NCBI GenBank assembly: GCA_964351595.1
Contig: CAYGOT010000088.1
Location: 1 to 19,751 of the forward strand
Source: UBA6059 sp964351595
GTDB lineage: Bacteria; Bacteroidota; Bacteroidia; Cytophagales; Cyclobacteriaceae
DNA: 19,751 bases
Direction: 5' to 3'
The position numbers and the translations under genes were made by a program. Shown here one piece after another: positions 8,366 to 14,489 of this stretch. The notes below the pieces were generated by a model that was not told the DNA's origin, made no database searches, and saw nothing but the letters and a program-made list of their open reading frames with translations. The first letter of the stretch is position 1. Every line of letters starts with the position of its first letter.

Positions 8366-9424
8366 ATGATCGAAGAACTTATCCTATCCCTGCCTGCACC
8401 ATTAATAAATTGGCTAATGGTATTGGTGCCCTCTATCCTGGTCTTTTTCGTAGGACTCGGACTATTCAGAATCGCACGCATTACCATGAAAAAGCGCGGT
8501 TTTGAAGAAAATGAGACTGTCGAAAAAGCACGTAAACCAGCTTCTATGGTTATCGCGCTGCTCGTTGGTAGGGCAATGGCGGTACTGCAATTCGGTGAAT
8601 TGAGCGCTGGCTGGGCACAGAGTTTTCAGATAGCATTGATTATCCTACTGGCTTGGTTTGTCATACAGCTGGTAGCCATCGGCCGATTCTTCCTTGCTAA
8701 GCAATATGATGTAAGTGCTGATGACAATCTGACGGCTCGCAAGGTATTCACCCAAATCAAGGTGTTTGAGCGGATTGTGATTGTGGTAATCGTGATCACG
8801 GCAGTTTCACTTTGCCTGATGACCTTTGACAGTATCAAAAACATTGGGGCGAGTATCCTGGCGTCTGCAGGACTGACGGGTATTATCGTCGGTCTGGCTG
8901 CACAAAAGCTGATTGCCAACCTCTTGGCAGGTTTTCAAATTGCGGTTACCCAGCCCATTAGGTTAGATGATGTGGTGATCGTAGAAAATGAGTGGGGCTG
9001 GATAGAAGAAATCACCCTCACCTACGTCGTAGTGAAGATATGGGATCAACGACGGCTTATCGTTCCCTCTGCTCAATTCATCGAGAAGCCATTTCAGAAC
9101 TGGACCAGAACTAATGCAGACATCCTCGGAACAGTGTTTTTGCATGTGGATTATCAGGTTCCGGTAGGGGCTATACGTGAGCAGCTATCGCGAATACTGA
9201 AAAATACGTCGCTCTGGGATGGTAAAGTGAATGTACTGCAAGTCACCGATCTGAAGGAGAGAACCATGGAGCTGCGCGCATTAATGAGTGCTAAAGATTC
9301 ACCCACGGCATGGGATCTGAGGGTGCATGTTCGAGAGAAGCTCATCGATTACTTACAAAGCGAATATCCGGAGTACTTGCCGAAAGCACGAATTTCTATC
9401 CAGGAGGAGGGGAAGCAGGACTAA
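8366..9424 (+). CDS. MscS-family mechanosensitive ion channel
   Basis: A small-conductance mechanosensitive channel opens under membrane tension and releases solutes during hypo-osmotic shock. The protein is about 352 residues from ATG 8366; a GTG at 8336 would add 10 residues and cannot be excluded. Several transmembrane segments are visible, including one around LINWLMVLVPSILVFFVGLGLF, one around FQIALIILLAWFVIQLVAI, and FERIVIVVIVITAVSLCLM. The pore-lining helix is ILASAGLTGIIVGLAAQKLIANLLAGFQI, followed directly by the beta domain signature QPIRLDDVVIVENEWGWIEEI and IVPSAQFIEKPFQNWTR. Its placement after a stress protein gene fits osmotic stress protection. Confidence 0.93.
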   Translation: MIEELILSLPAPLINWLMVLVPSILVFFVGLGLFRIARITMKKRGFEENETVEKARKPASMVIALLVGRAMAVLQFGELSAGWAQSFQIALIILLAWFVIQLVAIGRFFLAKQYDVSADDNLTARKVFTQIKVFERIVIVVIVITAVSLCLMTFDSIKNIGASILASAGLTGIIVGLAAQKLIANLLAGFQIAVTQPIRLDDVVIVENEWGWIEEITLTYVVVKIWDQRRLIVPSAQFIEKPFQNWTRTNADILGTVFLHVDYQVPVGAIREQLSRILKNTSLWDGKVNVLQVTDLKERTMELRALMSAKDSPTAWDLRVHVREKLIDYLQSEYPEYLPKARISIQEEGKQD

Positions 9425-9433
9425 TTCAGCTTG

Positions 9434-9466
9434 TACCTCAAAAGTATTATTCAAGTTGGTCGTAGT
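9434..9466 (+). repeat. 33-base direct repeat, left copy
   Basis: Thirty of 33 bases match the copy at 9746-9778, including 22 in a row (TCAAAAGTATTATTCAAGTTGG, split here as TCAAAAGTAT TATTCAAGTTGG; 9438-9459). The two copies bracket 279 bases that contain the MITE-like element and a second hairpin. Confidence 0.75.
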
Positions 9467-9508
9467 GAATGTCCCAAGTTTCGATTCTGACAGCATTACC
9501 AATCGCTG

Positions 9509-9619
9509 CTGTCACTCCCCAATGCTATTAAGTCAAGCGGCCAACTTTCCCTCTCATTGAGAGGGTTAGGGAGAGGTCAGAGGAAAAACTCCTTGACTTA
9601 ATAGCATTCTGTCACTCCC
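9509..9619. mobile_element. 88-base MITE-like palindrome with flanking direct repeats
   Basis: Perfect 17-base terminal inverted repeats (AATGCTATTAAGTCAAG at 9521-9537 and its exact reverse complement at 9592-9608) enclose 54 bases. Inside is a short hairpin CCCTCTC/GAGAGGG near 9550-9565. An 11-base direct repeat CTGTCACTCCC lies at 9509-9519, one base before the left end, and at 9609-9619, directly after the right end, as expected of a target-site duplication. There is no coding capacity. A miniature transposon is the best reading; a simple structured RNA or attachment-like site is an alternative. Confidence 0.6.
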
Positions 9620-9695
9620 GAAGGGAGTCTATGATGCAGGTAGCAGAAGGTTGACTCATAGATTCCGCGCCTTGTCCGGCAGGTGGGCCTTCGGG
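9617..9695. repeat. Imperfect inverted repeat next to the MITE-like element
   Basis: CCCGAAGG at 9617-9624 pairs with CCTTCGGG at 9688-9695, and GGAGTCTATGA at 9624-9634 pairs with TCATAGATTCC at 9656-9666 (one mismatch). The region could fold as a bulged long hairpin. No T run follows, so it is not a classical terminator. Confidence 0.45.
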
Positions 9696-9745
9696 TATAA
9701 CTTCTAAGAGCAGATTTGCCACGAAGCTATTATTTATTAAGTGAC

Positions 9746-9778
9746 TACTTCAAAAGTATTATTCAAGTTGGCGGTAGT
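9746..9778 (+). repeat. 33-base direct repeat, right copy
   Basis: This is the partner of 9434-9466, with three mismatches. The remaining bases up to the next gene at 9974 show no gene and no recognisable promoter. The whole 549-base gap 9425-9973 is therefore repeat-derived, non-coding DNA. Confidence 0.75.
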
Positions 9779-9973
9779 AAGCTTTCTTTCACCAATTGGG
9801 AAAAAATTTACCTCATCTTACCAGAACTGAGGAATCTGCACCACACAATTCCTTTTATCCCTAGCCTGAGTCGGCTTTAGGCTGCTGGTTTGATTTTGGC
9901 TTCTACCAAAGCAACAAATAGAATGTTCACTATCCATTGATGATAATGGCAGTGATGATATAAACTGAATAAA

Positions 9974-10363
9974 ATGAAAACGGCAAACAACGAATTAATA
10001 CTATTCTATAACTCTAACGACCCTCAGGATCGTGCGATCCTGGGTTACGCCAAAAGTGTGAAGGATCATGTCGTCAAGGAAATTGATGTGCAGACTTTCA
10101 CTTTTACCAAGACTCAGTTGAAGCTGATTTCCCATATGCTGGATATGCCTTTGGAGGAGTTAGTGGATAAAAAGTCGAAAACCTATCTACAAAACTACAA
10201 AGAGGCAAATCTGACAGAGGAGGGATTGTTGACGGCACTTAGACAGAATAGTGATTTGCTCACTACGCCGATAGCCTTATACAATGATCAGGGAGAGGTG
10301 ATCTCTTCATCTTACGACTTGATCAAGGAAGGCATGTTTGCCGCTCCGAATGGGAACAAATAA
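9974..10363 (+). CDS. Cysteine-less ArsC/Spx-fold protein
   Basis: This 129-residue protein has the pattern of the ArsC-like thioredoxin-fold family: a first strand ELILFYNSNDPQDRAILGYAKS, a helix and strand ending in KEIDV, a middle helical part with KSKTYLQNYKEANLTEEGLLTAL, and LLTTPIALYND, which corresponds to the conserved LLxRPI turn. Arsenate reductases and Spx regulators use an N-terminal CxxS/CxxC or CX5R site. Here that position reads NSNDPQDR and the whole protein contains no cysteine, so redox catalysis is not possible. It may be a binding or regulatory homologue. It is a single gene with a terminator about 70 bases downstream. Confidence 0.7.
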   Translation: MKTANNELILFYNSNDPQDRAILGYAKSVKDHVVKEIDVQTFTFTKTQLKLISHMLDMPLEELVDKKSKTYLQNYKEANLTEEGLLTALRQNSDLLTTPIALYNDQGEVISSSYDLIKEGMFAAPNGNK

Positions 10364-10433
10364 AACAATTGTTCCTGGGAGTCCCTTGTGCGCTGCTAAG
10401 CAATGAGCGTACGCTAAACTATATTTCTATTAC

Positions 10434-10470
10434 ATGGCCTGGATCATTAAAACGTTTCAGGCCATTTTTT
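10434..10470 (+). terminator. Intrinsic terminator downstream of the ArsC-fold gene
   Basis: A perfect 8-base stem ATGGCCTG (10434-10441) with CAGGCCAT (10458-10465), a 16-base loop, and an uninterrupted T run right after the stem. This is textbook rho-independent geometry on the plus strand. Confidence 0.8.
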
Positions 10471-10476
10471 CTATCT

Positions 10477-10671
10477 TAACCTGAGTTCGACCAATAATGC
10501 ATCGAATACGCTGGTATTCAATTGATTCACAGCTCTGCAGGTGAAGGAATATGTTTCGAGGGCCTCAACATGACAATAGACCATAAAAGGCCTGTCATAT
10601 TGAGCCTGTCGAAATATTAATCAATTGAATACCAGCGTATTAAAGTGGTAGGTTAACTCGAATTCAGATTA
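10477..10671. repeat. Dispersed palindromic intergenic element, copy 1 (MITE/REP-like)
   Basis: The ends form imperfect terminal inverted repeats (TAACCTGAGTTCGA against TCGAATTCAGATTA, 12 of 14 pairs). Inside, a perfect 23-base inverted repeat occupies 10505-10527 and 10619-10641. A third imperfect pair, TTTCGAGGGCCTCAACATGACA against TGTCATATTGAGCCTGTCGAAA, is nested within, so the element can fold into one long hairpin. Its first 110 bases (10477-10586) match 19551-19660 at 99 of 110 positions. It fills most of the gap between the terminator and the AI-2E gene and shows no coding capacity. The TTTCGA...TGACA core resembles REP-type repeats, so trans mobilisation by a transposase is plausible. 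Confidence 0.65.
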
Positions 10672-10717
10672 TCTTAAGAGGGACAAAACAAACCAAGCAA
10701 AAGATCACAATTAGACA

Positions 10718-11770
10718 ATGAAGCTTCCATTCAAAACTATATTCTACGCGCTAGCTTCATTGCTCGCGATGGTAGCTATTCTACACTTTGCCAAAGCATT
10801 GCTGATTCCGCTCATTTTCGGGCTATTATTTTCATTCATATTGTATCCATTGGTCAAATGGTTAACCAATAAACAAATCAAAAAGCCATGGTCGATCATT
10901 ACCGTTATGGCGGGGGTAACCCTGGTCGTTTCGGGTGTGATTTTCATATTTTCTGCTCAGATAGTCAGCATGGCCCGGGGCTATCGCCAATTTCTGGACA
11001 AGCTGAAGGAAGTGGGAGATACTTCCATTCGCTTTCTCAATGAGAAAGTCGGTATCGTTCCTGACATAGATTACGACACCCTTGCAGAAGGATTGACCTC
11101 ATTTTTGGCCGACTCTGGGTTAGTGATGGTTTCTGATACCATCAGGCTGACCAGCAGCTTCGTTACTTATCTCTCACTTTCTGTGATCTACACTTTTTTG
11201 ATCTTACTCTACCGAGAATCCCTGACTGACGCGATCACAAGGTTTGCTGCGCCCGATCAGCGTGACAAGTTTGGGAAGATGCTGAAGGAAGTACAGATGG
11301 TAGGGCAGCAATACCTGGTAGGCATGGTTATACTGGTGGGTATATTGAGCATTCTCAATAGCATTGGGTTGCTACTGTTAGGCATTGAGTATGCTATTTT
11401 CTTCGGATTCCTGGCGGGTCTATTGGCTATTGTGCCTTATGTCGGCACGTTGGTAGGTGGATTTATCCCTACGATTTACGCTTTGATTACCTACGATAGC
11501 CTTTGGTATCCGGTGGGCGTCATTGGTATTTTTTGGTTGATCCAGTTTCTGGAAGGCAATTTTCTCAACCCCAAAATAGTCGGGGGAAGCCTTCATATCA
11601 ATGCGCTTTTCTCCATTATTTCATTGATCGCCGGAGGCCTGTTGTGGGGCATACCCGGCATGATCCTTTTCCTACCGCTCATGGCAGTGATCAGAGTGGT
11701 CTGTAGCTATTACAAAGAACTGGAGCCCTTAGCCCTGCTCATCGGAGATGGTGGCCAAGAAGTGGAGTAG
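10718..11770 (+). CDS. AI-2E/PerM-family membrane transporter
   Basis: This 350-residue integral membrane protein has the family layout. Two N-terminal helices (FYALASLLAMVAILHFAKALLIPLIFGLLFSF and SIITVMAGVTLVVSGVIFIFS) are followed by a hydrophilic section at about residues 90-135 and then several helices to the C-terminus. The C-terminal signature is clear: GLLAIVPYVGTLVGGFIPTIYAL, FLEGNFLNPKIVGGSLHINAL and LLWGIPGMILFLPLMAVIRVV. Members are putative exporters, and the AI-2 link is shown for only a few. Others are Na+/H+ antiporters or of unknown role, so the substrate stays open. This is the last host-like gene before the AT-rich island. Confidence 0.9.
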   Translation: MKLPFKTIFYALASLLAMVAILHFAKALLIPLIFGLLFSFILYPLVKWLTNKQIKKPWSIITVMAGVTLVVSGVIFIFSAQIVSMARGYRQFLDKLKEVGDTSIRFLNEKVGIVPDIDYDTLAEGLTSFLADSGLVMVSDTIRLTSSFVTYLSLSVIYTFLILLYRESLTDAITRFAAPDQRDKFGKMLKEVQMVGQQYLVGMVILVGILSILNSIGLLLLGIEYAIFFGFLAGLLAIVPYVGTLVGGFIPTIYALITYDSLWYPVGVIGIFWLIQFLEGNFLNPKIVGGSLHINALFSIISLIAGGLLWGIPGMILFLPLMAVIRVVCSYYKELEPLALLIGDGGQEVE

Positions 11771-12115
11771 GGAAGAATATTTTGAGATAATCAAACACGT
11801 GGAGCGCAGGACTGTCCGCTGCTCTTACAGCAAAATGGACTCTTTTATGACCAAGGTTCCTCGTAATTCAGTTTTAGCGTCCGACATGGAAAGGGCGGAT
11901 GGCCAGTCATGGCCTCTAACACCAATTAAAAATGATTAATTATTTCTTAGTAGGAACGAGAGGGACGGCTAGTCCACTGTTTCACGACGGCTCTTTTGCC
12001 ACTCGTGAAGATGGGAGACACCTTGTCGGAGGAATGACCTTGCCACAGTGAGGGATGAAGGACAGGTGGTAAAGTGAGTGGCAAATATGTGCGCACTATT
12101 TAACTAAGGCTATTA
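11771..12115. other. Gene-free spacer at the left edge of the AT-rich island
   Basis: No convincing gene lies in these 345 bases. The GC-richer host-like composition gives way to AT-rich DNA near 12100. Only small inverted repeats were seen: AATTAA/TTAATT around 11924-11941 and TTCACGA/TCGTGAA near 11980-12007. No tRNA, integrase or clear attachment repeat is visible. Confidence 0.5.
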
Positions 12116-12133
12116 TTGATTAACTTGGATTCA

Positions 12134-12433
12134 ATGAATCATTCCGGATCTAATAGAAGAGAAAAGATTTTCAGCGAATTTAAAGATCACCTTAATTTTC
12201 TTAATGATAAAGGGTTTATTCAGACAGAAAGGAATATTTGCATCTGCCCATTATGTTTAGGAGAGTACAAACAAATTGAAGTCGAAAATCCTCTGACTCT
12301 TGAAAAACATAATGGCTTAATTGACCTTCAGCTATATCCAGCTAATCTGGATTCAATGGACTGCCTATTTGATGAAGGAAATATAAGAGCAATGGTCGAA
12401 TGGATTAATAAAAGGAACAAACAGGTTAAGTGA
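12134..12433 (+). CDS. Small protein with a CxC/CxxC metal-binding-like motif
   Basis: This 99-residue protein starts from ATG 12134; a TTG at 12116 would add six residues. I do not recognise it. Residues 36-43 read CICPLCLG, a likely half of a zinc site. The following NPLTLEKHNG (about 52-61) faintly resembles the CPLC...LTLEH arrangement of HNH-type zinc proteins, but no second clear cysteine pair is present, so it may be a degraded or divergent domain. The C-terminus is a helix (EGNIRAMVEWINKRNKQ). Its TGA stop overlaps the next gene's GTG start, so the two proteins are probably made together and may interact, for example as partner or inhibitor of the protease-like protein. Confidence 0.6.
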   Translation: MNHSGSNRREKIFSEFKDHLNFLNDKGFIQTERNICICPLCLGEYKQIEVENPLTLEKHNGLIDLQLYPANLDSMDCLFDEGNIRAMVEWINKRNKQVK

Positions 12434-13059
12434 AATACGGCGTATATATTATTGAATCACTTAGAAGTGATGATGATTTCTGGGATGGTGAAAACCTTTC
12501 ACAAATATTGAATTTAACTAGAATTTCTAACCATTATGCAGAAGTAGCTAGCATTGAAGACTTTGAAAGAGAAGTTGATAATTTCAATAAGCTAGATTTT
12601 AGATATCTTCATCTTTCTTTTCATGGAGACATTGATGGCATCACTATTAATGGTGAAGATGTTAGCAATGACCAATTAAGCCAGATTCTAAATCCGGTGA
12701 TTTTAAAAAAGCGTGTTTTTATGTCTTCTTGCAAAGGAAGTAATTTAAAGCTAGCATCTCCCTTGATTGTGAATGGTGGATGTCAATCCTTGATAGGAAC
12801 ACCTACTGATTTAGATTTTGACAAAGCGGCACTTTTTTGGCCATCTTTTTATCACGTAATTCATTCAATGGATTCTTCAAGAATGAATCAAAAACTCATA
12901 AATAAGACTATCAAAAAATGTGTTGATTTATTTAGAATTCCGATTAATTACTATCATGTTTTACCTAAAAGGCCAAAGTGTTTTTTACAAAGAGAAAAAT
13001 TTAGACCCGGGAAACGTACAGATAACAGAAGAATAAGAGTGATGAAGTCAGGGAGATAA
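12430..13059 (+). CDS. CHAT/caspase-like cysteine protease
   Basis: This 209-residue protein starts at GTG 12430 in a 4-base overlap (GTGA) with the upstream gene. The caspase/CHAT core is recognisable. A hydrophobic strand leads to histidine H65 in FRYLHLSFHGDIDG, then a DQLSQIL helix, then a strand ending in cysteine C101 in KRVFMSSCKGSN. The ending NGGCQSLIGTPTDLDFDKAALF matches the next strand and loop. The order His-Gly then Ser-Ser-Cys matches the catalytic dyad of the family. CHAT proteases serve as effectors or processing enzymes in bacterial immune systems. No sensor or TPR domain is attached, so activation must come from a partner. It could be the protease arm of the neighbouring island or an independent two-gene module. 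The remaining C-terminus is very basic (RPGKRTDNRRIRV). Confidence 0.7.
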   Translation: MKYGVYIIESLRSDDDFWDGENLSQILNLTRISNHYAEVASIEDFEREVDNFNKLDFRYLHLSFHGDIDGITINGEDVSNDQLSQILNPVILKKRVFMSSCKGSNLKLASPLIVNGGCQSLIGTPTDLDFDKAALFWPSFYHVIHSMDSSRMNQKLINKTIKKCVDLFRIPINYYHVLPKRPKCFLQREKFRPGKRTDNRRIRVMKSGR

Positions 13060-13152
13060 AGTCATATTTCTCCAACAAGGTGTGAAGGGTTATTTGAAAT
13101 ATCTCTTTTCACATCATTTTTAAAAGTCTAACTTGCAGTTAAAAAATAATTT

Positions 13153-14436
13153 TTGTACAAGTTAGAAGACTATACTGAAGTTTATGAAAGAATAATGCAG
13201 TTTGATAAAAACAAATCTGCATTTATTCACCAATGGTATCCTTTTGTTGAAGGTTACTCCAAAGAGTTCATTAACAGCGTAATAGAAGATCTTGATTATG
13301 TTCCGAAGGCTGCACTAGACCCCTTCGCAGGTAGCGGAACAACTCCTTTGGAACTTCAATCACACGGAATTAAATGTCATTCTTTTGAAGTCAGTCCTTT
13401 TATGCATTTACTGGCTACTGTAAAGCTTGAATCCGAATATAAGCAAGAAGAATTTGAAAATTACTTAATAACAATTGGAAGCGAATTACAAGGAGATTTA
13501 AAGCCAATTCGACAATATGTATCTACACCATTAGCTAAGACATTTCAGAAAAAGCCTCATCTTAACAAATGGGTCTTCAATACCGGAGTTCTCAATGGAA
13601 TCCTAGATATCAAATATGCAATTAGCCTCATAGCTGATATAAAATATCAAAGACTCTTTAAAATAGCTTTAGCATCTATTTTATTGGATGTAAGTAATGT
13701 CTATAGAGACGGAAAGAGTATTAAGTACAAGAAGAACTGGGATAAGAAGACTATTAAAAGGAGGGAAGTACATGATAAGTTTCTAATTAAGTTGAGAGAT
13801 ATCATAGGCCCAGATATTAAGAAAATGGATGAGAATTCACCAACCTCAACAGACAATTCAGATTTATGCATCTATGGAGATGTTAGAATTAATATAGATA
13901 CTTTACCAGAGAGATCAATTGACTTGGTTATAACCTCACCACCGTACTTGAACTCAAGGGACTACACAGATATTTATATTGTAGAGTTATGGGTTTTAGA
14001 CTTAATAAGTAATTACGATGAGTTAAGAGAGCTAAGAAAAAGTACATTCAGATCACATGTTCAGGTGAAACACGGAGAAGTTGACATACTTAATATTCCT
14101 GAATTGAAATCTGCGCTTAATCTACTAAATCAGAATCATCCTGAAACATGGAATAAAGAATTGCCAGGTATGATTAAGGGGTATTTCCAGGATATGAACA
14201 CCTTGTTTTCAAAGCTCAAGGGAAAGATGATCAAAGGAGGAATGATTTATTTTAATGTTGCGAACTCAGCATATTACGGTATTGAAATTGAAGTAGATAA
14301 GATAGTTGCCGCTATTGCTGAAAAAAATGAGTTCATGGTTCAGGAAATACGCAAAGCAAGAGACTTAAGGCCAAGTAGCCAACAAAAAGACCTTATTGAC
14401 TCGCTCAGAGAAACAGTTATCGTTTTAAAGTCTTAA
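13153..14436 (+). CDS. Amino-DNA methyltransferase (TSPPY type)
   Basis: This S-adenosylmethionine-dependent DNA methyltransferase has 427 residues. The cofactor motif I is DPFAGSGTT at 56-64 and the catalytic motif IV is TSPPY at 261-265. The roughly 200 residues between them could hold target recognition, so the motif order (I, then spacer, then IV) looks like the alpha class. SPPY is commonest in N4-cytosine enzymes, but N6-adenine cannot be excluded. The start appears to be TTG 13153, since TAA lies two codons upstream in frame. ATG 13195 is the fallback but would remove a conserved-looking N-terminus. A 93-base gap separates it from the CHAT gene. Next to a PD-(D/E)XK nuclease gene in the same run, it probably marks self DNA. 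Confidence 0.85.
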   Translation: MYKLEDYTEVYERIMQFDKNKSAFIHQWYPFVEGYSKEFINSVIEDLDYVPKAALDPFAGSGTTPLELQSHGIKCHSFEVSPFMHLLATVKLESEYKQEEFENYLITIGSELQGDLKPIRQYVSTPLAKTFQKKPHLNKWVFNTGVLNGILDIKYAISLIADIKYQRLFKIALASILLDVSNVYRDGKSIKYKKNWDKKTIKRREVHDKFLIKLRDIIGPDIKKMDENSPTSTDNSDLCIYGDVRINIDTLPERSIDLVITSPPYLNSRDYTDIYIVELWVLDLISNYDELRELRKSTFRSHVQVKHGEVDILNIPELKSALNLLNQNHPETWNKELPGMIKGYFQDMNTLFSKLKGKMIKGGMIYFNVANSAYYGIEIEVDKIVAAIAEKNEFMVQEIRKARDLRPSSQQKDLIDSLRETVIVLKS

Positions 14437-14489
14437 TATTTTATCTTTTAACAGGTGTACATAATATTTTGCATAGGCGAAAGAATAGT

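Noticed and set aside
9327..9560. A 77-codon frame overlapping the end of the MscS gene and the repeat region
   Set aside because: Its sequence is an out-of-frame reading of the MscS end followed by MITE-like repeat DNA, with no protein-like pattern.
9425..9973. CRISPR array in the repeat-rich gap
   Set aside because: Only two copies of a 33-base repeat, separated by about 280 bases of hairpin-rich DNA, with no regular spacers and no cas genes.
11748..11939. A 63-codon open frame starting inside the 3' end of the AI-2E gene
   Set aside because: It overlaps a well-supported gene, resembles no family, has low-complexity mixed composition and no coupled neighbour. It is probably a chance frame.
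11771..12115. tRNA or small RNA gene serving as the island's insertion site
   Set aside because: No cloverleaf, T-loop motif or strong terminator hairpin could be recognised in this stretch.
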